Shown here: in pieces, positions 42,102-51,610 of the stretch | Layout: every line of letters begins with the position of its first letter | Position numbering within the stretch: position 1 is the stretch's first letter | Assembly (NCBI GenBank): GCA_903873255.1 | Contig: CAIQNR010000031.1 | Span: 1 to 54,538, forward strand | Reading direction: 5' to 3' | Source of the DNA: an uncultured bacterium | GTDB taxonomy: Bacteria; Babelota; Babeliae; Babelales; CAIQNR01 | Length of the DNA: 54,538 bases | Made by a program: the position numbers and the translations under genes | The notes under the pieces: model-generated | Database searches by the model: none | Told to the model about the DNA's origin: nothing | The model's input: only the letters and a program-made list of their open reading frames with translations

Positions 42102-42563
42102 TTAAACCTCTGTATTTATTGTACTTTTTGCTGCTTTAAGTATTGCTTTAGAGCCTTTACCCTTAGAAGGATCTTGAATACAATCAACTATCAAATCTTG
42201 TATCCAAGGAATCTGCGTAATTGCATTAATCAAACGTTTTTCTCGACTCTCATCTAACTCAAACTCACCAATTATTTTCCCAATATCTTTAATCTTTTTT
42301 TGATCATCCTTACCAAAAGCTTGGGCTATTTTGTAATACCCTTCTCTTTGTGCTACTTCTTCCTCATCTACCTTAAACCTGACCGATCTTTTTCCAATAT
42401 CCTGTATCGTCTTTGGCCCTGTTCTTTTAGATGCTCGATATCGCTCCAGAATAAATGGGCCTGTTATAATCTTTAAGTTATCAAGACTTGGATTCTTTTT
42501 GAAACAAGCTCCCTGCAATGTTGTAATACCTAAAAAGACAAAGAGTGCGATTACTTTGAACAT
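42102..42563 (-). CDS. Small exported protein, unknown function
   Basis: Unrecognised 153-residue protein. A hydrophobic start (MFKVIALFVFLGITTLQGAC) serves as signal peptide; the cysteine follows QGA, which is not a standard lipobox, so lipidation is doubtful. The mature part is charged and helical, with two D-I-G-K segments (TIQDIGKR and IKDIGKIIGE). It overlaps the upstream gene by 13 bases and precedes the gene at 41778 by 21 bases, so co-translation is likely. Confidence 0.68.
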   Translation of the reverse strand: MFKVIALFVFLGITTLQGACFKKNPSLDNLKIITGPFILERYRASKRTGPKTIQDIGKRSVRFKVDEEEVAQREGYYKIAQAFGKDDQKKIKDIGKIIGEFELDESREKRLINAITQIPWIQDLIVDCIQDPSKGKGSKAILKAAKSTINTEV

Positions 42564-42850
42564 AATTTTGCAAAACCTCTTGTAATATCAGCACGGTATC
42601 CCCAATCACGAGTTGCTGCCCAAGCAATTATTCTGACATCTTCTTCATCAATTTGACGTTTAATGGAGCCTAAATTTAAAAGCAGATCTTCAACGGTTGT
42701 TTTTCCTGGCTGAATAACGGTTTTAATTAAAGAAATTTTATCTTGAGAGATAGGTTCAAGACGACGTTCCATCGGCTCTGGAATGGTAATTTCTGCGGCT
42801 TGCATATTTACTATTTGTAGCATTGCACAAAGTGCTAATAATTTTTTCAC
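42551..42850 (-). CDS. Small exported protein, unknown function
   Basis: Unrecognised 99-residue protein. It has a signal peptide (MKKLLALCAMLQIVNMQAAE) and a short helical domain (for example DEEDVRIIAWAATRDWGYR). The GTG at 42850 has GAAAGG about seven bases upstream and starts a standard signal peptide; the longer frame from 42871 adds MCNERQF without benefit. It follows clpB by 37 bases. Confidence 0.65.
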   Translation of the reverse strand: MKKLLALCAMLQIVNMQAAEITIPEPMERRLEPISQDKISLIKTVIQPGKTTVEDLLLNLGSIKRQIDEEDVRIIAWAATRDWGYRADITRGFAKLCSK

Positions 42851-42887
42851 GAATTGCCTTTCATTACACACAAATTACATACAGCAT

Positions 42888-45458
42888 TTAAGTAAACGAG
42901 ATTGTGTCACCTGCTAGAGTAATCGTCAATTCTTTTATATCAGGATGTTTCAGTAAGTATTGAGAAAGTGGAACCATAATGTATTCTTGTACCGCTCGTG
43001 CAATAGGCCGCGCACCAAACTCTTTTACATACCCTTTTTTTGCAATGTACTGTGCAACACTCCTACCAATAACCAATGAAATATGACGATCCTTAAGTCG
43101 ATTAAGTAATTTATCAATCTGTAATTGAGCAATAGTTTCAACTGCTTTTTCACTCAACCCATTAAAGAATACAATGGCATCAATACGATTTAAAAACTCT
43201 GGTTTAAAGCTGCGATGCAACTCTTTTTGCACCTCAGCTTTTACTTGGTCATCAATCGTTTTTGCTTCAAGAATATAATGAGAACCAATATTTGATGTCA
43301 TAATAATAATGGTGTTTTTAAATGATACTTGCCGACCTTGCCCATCGGTTAAATGACCTTCATCAAGTATTTGTAAGAAGATATTAAAAACATCTGGATG
43401 TGCTTTTTCTATCTCATCAAATAGCACGACGCTATAAGGAGATCTGCGCACCTGCTCAGTTAATTGACCACCTTCTTCGTACCCCACATACCCCGGAGGA
43501 GCGCCAAGTAAACGAGCAACTGTATGCTTTTCCATATACTCAGACATGTCGATACGGATAATGCGCTTTGGATCATGAAACAAAAAGTCGGCAAGTGTTT
43601 TTGCAACTTCAGTTTTACCAACACCTGTAGGCCCAAGAAAAAGAAATGACCCAATTGGTCTATTAGGGTCAGTTAAACCTGTGCGATGCATTTGAATTGC
43701 ATGCGCAACTTTTTCTATCGCCTCATCTTGACCAATCACACTCTTTTTTAAAATTTCTTCCATGCGCAAAATGCGATCTGTCTCTGTTTGTTGTAATTTT
43801 TCTGCAGGAATTTTTGTCCAACGAGAAAGCACCATTGCAACATCATACTCATCAACTTCTTGTTTGATTAAGCATGCATTGAGGTTTTTAAGTTTATCTT
43901 GCTGAACTGCAAGTTCTTTTTCGAGCGTAACTATTTTTCCATATTTAATTTCGGAAGCTTTTGCATAATCACCACTGTGTTCTGCTTGTTGATATTGATA
44001 TCGCGCAGCATCAATGTTTGCTTTTATTTCATTTATTTTTTCAAGCGGAGCTGTCTCTGCCTTCCACTGGGTAAAGATTTTTTGATGTTGCTCTTTAAGC
44101 TCAGCGAGTTCTTTTTCCAGCGCCTTTAAACGTTCTTGAGCTTGCGCATCTTCTTTTTCTTTAGCAAGTGCCACTTTTTCTATTTCAAGCTGATTGATTG
44201 TACGCTCAAGCTTATCAAGCTCTTCCGGTTTAGAATCAATAGCCATACGAACCATAGAAGCTGCTTCATCAATAAGATCGATCGCTTTGTCTGGTAAAAA
44301 ACGGTCCGCAATATTTTTATGAGCCAAATTAACCGCTGCAACAAGTGCTTGATCTTTAATGCGAATACCGTGATGCAATTCATACCGTTCTTTAAGGCCA
44401 CGCAAAATAGAAAGGGCATCATCAGGAGTTGGTTCTTCTACCAAAACTGGCTGAAATCGACGTTCAAGCGCTGCATCTTTTTCTATATATTTTTTATATT
44501 CTTTAAGGGTTGTTGCACCAATACAATGGAGCTGCCCACGAGCAAGCGCAGGTTTAAGCAAATTAGAGGCATCCATACCACCACTGCTATTTGCACCAGC
44601 ACCAACAAGCATGTGCATTTCATCTATAAATAAGATAGTTGTTTCTTGAGCTTCATCAATTGCTTTAAGAATATTCTTTAGACGTTCTTCGAACTCACCT
44701 TGATACTTAGTCCCTGCAACAAGCGCTCCCATATCTAGTGAAAAAATCTGTTTATTTTGCAAACTTTCTGGGACATCGCCTTGCACAATGCGCTGAGCAA
44801 TACCTTCAACAATTGCCGTTTTACCTACACCCGGTTCGCCAATAAGTACCGGATTATTTTTTGTTCTGCGGGAAAGAATCTGTATAACACGGCGTATTTC
44901 TTCGTGCCGACCAATAACGGGATCCAGTTTACCTTGCTGGGCAAGCTTTGTTATATTTTGAGTATACTTTTCTAAAACTTGATATTGCTGTTCTGTATTT
45001 TTAGCATCAACCGATTTTCCTTTACGCATTCCTTGCATCTGCTTGATAATCGATTGCTTAGAAAATTGTGATCGAGCAAAAAAAGTACGGATACTTTCGG
45101 GTAGCGCAGAAGTGGAAACCCATGCAAGTAAAAAATGCTCCAAACTAATATAGGTATCTTTAAGATCATGCGCCTCTTGCTGACACAAATCTAAGAAATT
45201 TTGTATTTCGGAAGATAAACTAATCTGACTCGGTTTTGAACTTACCTTTGGAAGTAGATTAAGTTCTCTTTGGACAATCAATTTAAGTTCATGATGCGGA
45301 ACATCGGCAACATTAAAAAACGATTGGCAAAATGGATCGTCAAGACCTTCAAGCAATGTATGCAAGGGTTGGAGCGTTGTATGATAATATTCAATCGCCT
45401 TTTGTGCTGCTTTTTGGAGTAGCTCTTGACTGGCAGTGGTAAAGTTTTCGGTATTCAT
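42888..45458 (-). CDS. clpB: ATP-dependent disaggregase ClpB
   Basis: An 856-residue AAA+ chaperone that extracts polypeptides from aggregates with DnaK. Domains in order: N-domain (about 1-145), AAA1 with Walker A GEPGVGKT (208-215) and Walker [14 protein letters not shown], the coiled-coil middle domain (about 405-520), and AAA2 with Walker A GPTGVGKT (about 605) and Walker [11 protein letters not shown]. The middle domain and lack of a ClpP-binding loop distinguish it from ClpA/ClpC. GAGGTGA precedes the ATG. It starts three bases after uvrC. No CIRCE or other heat-shock operator was seen. Confidence 0.95.
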   Translation of the reverse strand: MNTENFTTASQELLQKAAQKAIEYYHTTLQPLHTLLEGLDDPFCQSFFNVADVPHHELKLIVQRELNLLPKVSSKPSQISLSSEIQNFLDLCQQEAHDLKDTYISLEHFLLAWVSTSALPESIRTFFARSQFSKQSIIKQMQGMRKGKSVDAKNTEQQYQVLEKYTQNITKLAQQGKLDPVIGRHEEIRRVIQILSRRTKNNPVLIGEPGVGKTAIVEGIAQRIVQGDVPESLQNKQIFSLDMGALVAGTKYQGEFEERLKNILKAIDEAQETTILFIDEMHMLVGAGANSSGGMDASNLLKPALARGQLHCIGATTLKEYKKYIEKDAALERRFQPVLVEEPTPDDALSILRGLKERYELHHGIRIKDQALVAAVNLAHKNIADRFLPDKAIDLIDEAASMVRMAIDSKPEELDKLERTINQLEIEKVALAKEKEDAQAQERLKALEKELAELKEQHQKIFTQWKAETAPLEKINEIKANIDAARYQYQQAEHSGDYAKASEIKYGKIVTLEKELAVQQDKLKNLNACLIKQEVDEYDVAMVLSRWTKIPAEKLQQTETDRILRMEEILKKSVIGQDEAIEKVAHAIQMHRTGLTDPNRPIGSFLFLGPTGVGKTEVAKTLADFLFHDPKRIIRIDMSEYMEKHTVARLLGAPPGYVGYEEGGQLTEQVRRSPYSVVLFDEIEKAHPDVFNIFLQILDEGHLTDGQGRQVSFKNTIIIMTSNIGSHYILEAKTIDDQVKAEVQKELHRSFKPEFLNRIDAIVFFNGLSEKAVETIAQLQIDKLLNRLKDRHISLVIGRSVAQYIAKKGYVKEFGARPIARAVQEYIMVPLSQYLLKHPDIKELTITLAGDTISFT

Positions 45459-45461
45459 TGT

Positions 45462-46745
45462 TCACCTCGTAAATTTTTTACTTCGCAATACTCTGTGATA
45501 GGTAATGGCAAAATGATGTGCATAATCACGCAATGCAATCAATAGTTTACCACTCTCCAGCTTAAGATCTAGATGAATCCCTTCTGGATATGCATCAGCA
45601 AATAATAACTCTTCTTTTTTTGCCAAACTCACACAAGGCGTATGGGGAACTAATGACAAAACTGCATTTCTTTGTCCTTTACCACCATCGATAAGAATAA
45701 GGTCGGGCAAGTTTTTTGAATCTTTATAACGACGACCAACAATTTCATGGAGCGCCGCATAATCATTTTGCTCGACGAGTGTTTTAATCTTAAATCGACG
45801 AAATGCTTTTTTATCTGGTCTTCCGCTAGTAAAACGGACACATGAACCAACAATTGAATTGCTCTGAAAATGTGAAATATCAAAACAATCTATAGTTAAA
45901 GGAATAGATGAAAGTTTAAGCATTTTTTTAATTTCTAACGCTGTTTTTTCATAATCTTTTGCAAGAGTAACAGTTTCAGAAGCAGTCACAGAAACAACTT
46001 TTTCTTGGTACTTAGAAAAATCAAATTTTGTTTTAATAATTTTAAAAATTCCATCAATATTTTGTTGATAGTCACGTAAATTTTTTGCTTTTTCAAACTC
46101 TAATTTTTGTGAATATTCTTTAATTTTCGTACTTATTTTTTTTATAAATGCCCCATGGTTATCCTCTAAAGCATCAACTGCTAGTTGCAGTCTAAAAAGG
46201 TAACCCTCTTTATCAAAATCATTTTTACAAATCCCAGCGCATTTACCCAAATGATAATCAAGACAACCATTTTCTATTTTTTTATTACAGAGATACAGCT
46301 TAAACGTACTAAGTAAATAATCATATGCTGCTCGCGCTTGTTGCTTATGAATAAAAGGACCAAAGTATGTTCCCATTTTTGGCTTTGCCCGTACCAATTC
46401 AAGAATAGGCAAATCATCCTGACTACCAACAATCAGAAAAATAAAAGGCTGCCCAGATTTTAAAAGAACATTATATTTTGGCTGATAGCGCTGCACAAGT
46501 TCTGCCTCGAGAAGCAAGGCATCATGTTCTGTTTTTGTCAGTATGTGATCGATTGAAGTACTGTCATCAATAAGGCCTTGAACTTTCCAATCTGTTTTAT
46601 GTTTTGCAAAATAAGAAAGCACCCTTTTTTGTAATATTTTTGCCTTACCAACATAGATAATATCGCCTTGTTCATTTTTAAAAAGATAGATTCCTGGTAA
46701 TTTTGGTAGCTCCCGAGCAGACTCTTTAAGTTGTTCGTAATTCAT
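45462..46745 (-). CDS. uvrC: UvrC excinuclease subunit, shortened, without C-terminal HhH domain
   Basis: A 427-residue UvrC; the family is normally near 600. The N-terminal GIY-YIG nuclease is intact (PGIYLFKNEQGDIIYVGKAK, residues 17-36), followed by the YFGPF segment and a UVR motif (KLEFEKAKNLRD). The C-terminal RNase H-like nuclease has DCFDISHFQ, LILIDGGKGQ and DYAHHFAITYHRVLRSK. The protein ends right there, so the helix-hairpin-helix pair that binds DNA is absent. The linker before the second nuclease is also short. Both incision sites keep their key residues. It sits between the giant exported genes and clpB with 3-6 base gaps. Confidence 0.88.
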   Translation of the reverse strand: MNYEQLKESARELPKLPGIYLFKNEQGDIIYVGKAKILQKRVLSYFAKHKTDWKVQGLIDDSTSIDHILTKTEHDALLLEAELVQRYQPKYNVLLKSGQPFIFLIVGSQDDLPILELVRAKPKMGTYFGPFIHKQQARAAYDYLLSTFKLYLCNKKIENGCLDYHLGKCAGICKNDFDKEGYLFRLQLAVDALEDNHGAFIKKISTKIKEYSQKLEFEKAKNLRDYQQNIDGIFKIIKTKFDFSKYQEKVVSVTASETVTLAKDYEKTALEIKKMLKLSSIPLTIDCFDISHFQSNSIVGSCVRFTSGRPDKKAFRRFKIKTLVEQNDYAALHEIVGRRYKDSKNLPDLILIDGGKGQRNAVLSLVPHTPCVSLAKKEELLFADAYPEGIHLDLKLESGKLLIALRDYAHHFAITYHRVLRSKKFTR

Positions 46746-46751
46746 GGTCTT

Positions 46752-49700
46752 TTAGAATCCCCCTGTATCGAGCATATTGTTAAAGTTTTGAGTATTTGAG
46801 CCCTTAGTTGTACTTGGGGTGCCAAGCAACGATCCAAGTGTTGGAAGTGGCGGCTTAGAAACCTGTGGAGGTGTAACAACAGGAGGTGTTGGCGGAACAA
46901 CTGTAACAATAGGTTGTGCTTTTACATAGGCAATACTTTGCTGTTGTATTGTTTGATACAGAGCTACAGAAGTAAGACCACTGTAATTGGAAAGCATTGT
47001 GGTATATAAAGGCGCGTTTGCAACCGGAGCAATAGTAACTTTTGTAAGGTCCTGCCCAACAAGCGAAGTTACCAGTTTTCCAGCAATGGTATACATAAAT
47101 ACTTGGCCTGTCACAAGGCTTACAAGCCCATTAATTGTACTATCTTTTGGATCTAATTTTTGACCATAAGCATGCGATGGTGTTATGAGTCCGGCACTAT
47201 TGATAGTTGCAGCAATAAAGTAATCTTTACCTGTAAGATTTTTAGTTATTGAGCTACCACTATACACAAATCCACCATTTTGGATTGCTTGCACTTCACC
47301 TGTTAAGGTTATATTTGCAAACAATATGCTTGTTGCAAGAGAAGCATAGTACTGCGTGTTTGCGGCGGTAATTGCTTGAATTAAACTTACAGGAAGCCCC
47401 AATGAACTTTGGCATAGAGCAAGTACACCATTACATGGCTGAATAAGTTGTTTAGTTTGATCATAAGCATTACCAGTTACCAAACTAACAATTATTTGAG
47501 GGTTTTCACTTGGATCAACACCAAGGCCATTTGCAACGCCAACTGATGCACCTTTGGTAATAGAAGATGCAAAAACCACATAATCGATGTCATTATTTGC
47601 AAGACCTGTTTGGTTAGTTGTATACACAAAAACACCTTGGCTTATTAAATCTTTGCTTACTGGTGCTAGTGTAAATGAACCAAAGGTAATTGGATTTCCC
47701 AGTTGAGCGCTTTTTGCCATCCAACTTTTTTCTTGATCAATTTCTTTTGGAAGTATGCCCTGTTTTGCAAATTGAGCATCAACAGCAGCATTTGATTGTT
47801 TGCGAGCAGCAGAGATGACGGGGGTAAAACTTGGAGTAATAACTTGGTATTCAACTGCAGCACCTGACGCGATAACACCAATCGATCCTGCATATTTTGG
47901 AGCGCCCTGTTGCTGTTGTGATTGAGAAACGTAAGGAATCCAACTATTTTGTGATGAATCATAACCCTGTTTACCAACTCCAGTATCGGCTACTAAGGAA
48001 ATGTTTGCAGGCGTAACTTCTTGGTTTGTTGGGGCACTTAGCTGAGAACTTCCTGGCATTGCAACCATCGGTGCAGGATAAATATACTGAGGATCCATAC
48101 TAACAGGAAAACTACCCTGCCAATTTCCAGGCTCAACATCTGTTTCTACCCAACATTTTACTACTGCTGTATTACTATTTATTTGCATTTTCATTCTATA
48201 CCAGACACCTGTTTGATAATTAATTGGTGCAATATTTTTATTAATCCAGTCAGCTCCTTGATGTTCATATAACCCAACTGAAGGCGTTATTGTAAGAGCA
48301 TCTCTAAATATAACAAGCGCTTTACCTTTATTATTGAAATTCAAAACATGCATATTTACATCATTAATGCTTTTCCAGAGCTGCTGTTCAAGTATATCTC
48401 TATTTGTAGCTGTTGAATTTTCTAGAACAGTAAGATTATTATAAAGCCCTGTCAGAGCATTTGCGTCGATATATTGATTACTCATAAAGAGACCTACATA
48501 AAAGGCGCCTTGTGTTTCATAAAGCGTACGCCATCTTATTTCTGCGGAAAGCGCCGTTCCATTTGGAACCATAGAAAGATCTTTTTGGTTAATCCAAAAT
48601 TGAGTTGGGGATTGATTAATTTTTACAGAGCTTCCTTGTGTATCAGCTACTACTTGTGTTGGCATACACCCAACTTCTTGTGCAAAACTATTTCTTTGAG
48701 AGTTGTATACCGTTAATCCCTGCGATGGGTTCAATGCAACGCGATTTGTTTGAATACCATACACAGCTCCAGGATCTCCATACATAAGACCTGTTTTACT
48801 ATCTGGCGTAAGTAATTGATTATAAAAACTGCCAAGCCCATAAGCAGAAGTTTGTATAGATGTATTAAGGGAATTATTAAGATAGTTTTGGTAGTAGAGC
48901 AAGCTTCTTTCTTGATTTTTAAGTGTATCATCAAGCTGACTATTGATATCTTGAACTAAAAGACTTTGAGTAAAGCTTGATGTCATAATATTGTCAGTAA
49001 CATATGCCGAAAATTTATGGAGATAATCTGTTTGATTAGCCTTATTGGTAATAGCTTCTTCATCTTTCTGATTTTCACCCACGGTACTCATCGCCATCAT
49101 ACCAGCACTAAGAGCTGCAATAGAAGCTGCAATAGCAATCCCAAGCGGTCCCGCGGCAGCTCCTCCTGTAAAAACTGTTGCTACAGCACCAGCAATCGTT
49201 AAAACTGCTATCGAAATTGCACTAACAATCACTCGGCGATGCTGATTTAACGAAGTCTGAATATTGTTGAATGCAGCAGATGCATCCCCACCATTAACCG
49301 TTGCATTAAGAGCAGCAATACCGCCCGCAATATTAATACTAAGATCAAGAATTGCACCGGCCAAATAGGCAGCCCCTTGCATAATTCCTTGCAGCCCTAC
49401 CTCAACCGCTTTAATCATAAATTTAATTGGTCTAAGTAATGCAACAACCATATTTTTTAAGAAAGTAGAACCCATAGAGTCCATTCCTGCAAAAGGGGTT
49501 CCTCCAGTAGCTGCAATAAAGGGAGCGGCTGCAAGTTCAACTACTGCTTGTGCTATAAATGCAAGCGATCCAGCAGCAAGTTGTACTAATGTTGCAAGAC
49601 CCGATGCAGCCATTCCAACAACATCAACACAGACATCTATAGTTGCATCATTAATACTATTTATAAATCCAGTGATATCGTCTCCTAATGCCCCTCCACC

Positions 49701-51608
49701 CAAAATAACACCTAAAGATTGACCAATAACGCTTCCAACTAAATTTGTTGTTGCCTTAGCTGTAGCACCATAAGCTGCTTGTATGTTTACAAAATTTTCA
49801 GCAAAATCCCCTATATCTGTTTGACTCTGAATCAGAGTTTTTCCACCCTTTACTAACGATTGACCATAGCTAATACCTTCAACAGCACATGCTATACCCG
49901 TATCATAATACCAGAGACTCATGTTCCAATCTTTAAGATACTCCCCTGCTATCTTTACACCTGTATATAAAGCGCTGCCCAATTGCTTCATTGCACCAAC
50001 AAATGAATGTCCAAAATCTGTAAATGCGCTGGTAAATGAATGACCTTGAGGTGCGGCAGTCCCATTATTTGCTGTACTACTAGTAGGTGGAGTTGCAGCA
50101 CCGGCCTTTAAAAAATTAATATCATCAAGATACAAATAGTCTGATGGTTGATAAGAAATAATAATAGGAAATGTATCAAAAAATGATTGGTCTATTGTTG
50201 CTAGTTGCGCCATTGTACTTTCTAAGTTTGCCGTATTAAACAGATAATCAAGAGTATTATTTAGCAATTTGATACCAGAAAAACCAACAAGCGTCATATA
50301 TAAAGGAGTAGGCATATATCCTGAATGGCCCTGCGTAAAGAGAGCATTAAACATACTTGTATAAGTTAAGCCTTCAGATGTTGAACCCTTTGCTGGTTGA
50401 TACTGTAATAATAAATTTCCAAAACTTGTCAGCGAAACATTTCCAGTTTTTTGGTCAACAAGCAACATCCCCTTAAGATTTTGATTTGGTACTAAAGTAA
50501 AAGTACCATCATTATTTTTAACGGTATAAAAAAAAGATGCAAAACCAGGAGCAATAACTCCCGATGCATCTACTATTTTAATAGAAGTTGATAATGGATA
50601 GGTAGCTTTCCCAAAGGTAGCCTCAGTAAATGATTTTTGTGAAAAATAATCAGCTGAACCTTTAAAAATCTGGATTGCATCATACAAAGCAGATGTATCT
50701 TTAATCTGACTCCATTCAACAGATTGAGCAATAGCACGAGCACGAACTATTTCTGTAATAACTAAAAAAACGCGTACAATTTCTGAATTAATACGCAAAT
50801 CCTGAAAGCATTGAGTGTAATAAGCAACTTCAAACTGAGGTATATAGGTGAAAAGCTGCTTTTCTTCATCATGAACATTTGAAAGTAATAATTTTTCATA
50901 ATCAAAAGAAGATGCAATAAGTGATTTAAGATACTTTTGCCATAAAGGAGATTGTACGCAAAGCTTTATTATTGATGAATCTAATCCATTTTTTTTCGAC
51001 TGATAATCATTCTTAGCTTGGGTTAACTGAGATTGATACTTTGCAAGAAGCGGATCTTTTTTTGATGTAGCAATGGCAATTTGCTGCTGCAAGTTATTAA
51101 TTGTTTGTTGTTCAGATTGCAAAACAGTATCAACAACAAGCCCTTGCATTAATGCATATAATCTTCTAATTGCATCCATAACAACAGGTGGCAAATGGAG
51201 CGTATCGTTATAAAAATGAGTAACAGCTTTATCAAGAGAAGGAAGCAGAGCACAAGCAGGATTTGCTGGATCAGGAAAAACTGAAAAAAATTGTTGAAGG
51301 GTAGTTTCTATAACAGAATCAATATTTTGATTTGATCCCACTGGAGTTTGACTAGATGAAGCCGTTCCAGGCAAAGGCACTGGTACATTAGAAGAACTAG
51401 TAGGTGATGCAGACAGAGTAATCACATTACTAGGTGAAGATGTTACTAAAGCAGATTGTATCGGGGTACTAACCGAAAGAGCTTTATTAGATTGCAGAGC
51501 AACAGTTGCAATTGATTGTTTCTTTTTTTTGCTAGTAATAGGAGTTGCAGCATAAAGATATGAAGTCATGCAAAAAAAAATTGTTATATATTTTATAATT
51601 TTATTCAT
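46752..51608 (-). CDS. Giant exported protein with pore-like hydrophobic block and lectin-like module
   Basis: Unrecognised 1618-residue protein. Signal peptide at 1-20 (MNKIIKYITIFFCMTSYLYA), Ser/Thr/Pro-rich linker to about 95, helical domain to about 340, and a small beta module near 345-420. Small-residue hydrophobic stretches lie at about 656-702, 743-772 and 790-840. A concanavalin/LamG-like module spans about 1010-1260 (WYRMKMQINSNTAVVKCWV; SIGVIASGAAVEYQV). Two related beta modules follow, containing IVSLVTGNAY and GLVSLVTGQVF. The end is Pro-rich. It begins two bases after the upstream giant gene, with which it shares the lectin-like module. Secretion and membrane interaction are likely; the rest is inference. 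Confidence 0.75.
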   Translation of the reverse strand: MNKIIKYITIFFCMTSYLYAATPITSKKKKQSIATVALQSNKALSVSTPIQSALVTSSPSNVITLSASPTSSSNVPVPLPGTASSSQTPVGSNQNIDSVIETTLQQFFSVFPDPANPACALLPSLDKAVTHFYNDTLHLPPVVMDAIRRLYALMQGLVVDTVLQSEQQTINNLQQQIAIATSKKDPLLAKYQSQLTQAKNDYQSKKNGLDSSIIKLCVQSPLWQKYLKSLIASSFDYEKLLLSNVHDEEKQLFTYIPQFEVAYYTQCFQDLRINSEIVRVFLVITEIVRARAIAQSVEWSQIKDTSALYDAIQIFKGSADYFSQKSFTEATFGKATYPLSTSIKIVDASGVIAPGFASFFYTVKNNDGTFTLVPNQNLKGMLLVDQKTGNVSLTSFGNLLLQYQPAKGSTSEGLTYTSMFNALFTQGHSGYMPTPLYMTLVGFSGIKLLNNTLDYLFNTANLESTMAQLATIDQSFFDTFPIIISYQPSDYLYLDDINFLKAGAATPPTSSTANNGTAAPQGHSFTSAFTDFGHSFVGAMKQLGSALYTGVKIAGEYLKDWNMSLWYYDTGIACAVEGISYGQSLVKGGKTLIQSQTDIGDFAENFVNIQAAYGATAKATTNLVGSVIGQSLGVILGGGALGDDITGFINSINDATIDVCVDVVGMAASGLATLVQLAAGSLAFIAQAVVELAAAPFIAATGGTPFAGMDSMGSTFLKNMVVALLRPIKFMIKAVEVGLQGIMQGAAYLAGAILDLSINIAGGIAALNATVNGGDASAAFNNIQTSLNQHRRVIVSAISIAVLTIAGAVATVFTGGAAAGPLGIAIAASIAALSAGMMAMSTVGENQKDEEAITNKANQTDYLHKFSAYVTDNIMTSSFTQSLLVQDINSQLDDTLKNQERSLLYYQNYLNNSLNTSIQTSAYGLGSFYNQLLTPDSKTGLMYGDPGAVYGIQTNRVALNPSQGLTVYNSQRNSFAQEVGCMPTQVVADTQGSSVKINQSPTQFWINQKDLSMVPNGTALSAEIRWRTLYETQGAFYVGLFMSNQYIDANALTGLYNNLTVLENSTATNRDILEQQLWKSINDVNMHVLNFNNKGKALVIFRDALTITPSVGLYEHQGADWINKNIAPINYQTGVWYRMKMQINSNTAVVKCWVETDVEPGNWQGSFPVSMDPQYIYPAPMVAMPGSSQLSAPTNQEVTPANISLVADTGVGKQGYDSSQNSWIPYVSQSQQQQGAPKYAGSIGVIASGAAVEYQVITPSFTPVISAARKQSNAAVDAQFAKQGILPKEIDQEKSWMAKSAQLGNPITFGSFTLAPVSKDLISQGVFVYTTNQTGLANNDIDYVVFASSITKGASVGVANGLGVDPSENPQIIVSLVTGNAYDQTKQLIQPCNGVLALCQSSLGLPVSLIQAITAANTQYYASLATSILFANITLTGEVQAIQNGGFVYSGSSITKNLTGKDYFIAATINSAGLITPSHAYGQKLDPKDSTINGLVSLVTGQVFMYTIAGKLVTSLVGQDLTKVTIAPVANAPLYTTMLSNYSGLTSVALYQTIQQQSIAYVKAQPIVTVVPPTPPVVTPPQVSKPPLPTLGSLLGTPSTTKGSNTQNFNNMLDTGGF

Positions 51609-51610
51609 AG

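Noticed and set aside
42102-42563. Lipoprotein call for the gene at 42102
   Set aside because: The residues before the cysteine (QGA) do not fit the lipobox well, so a plain signal peptide is equally likely.
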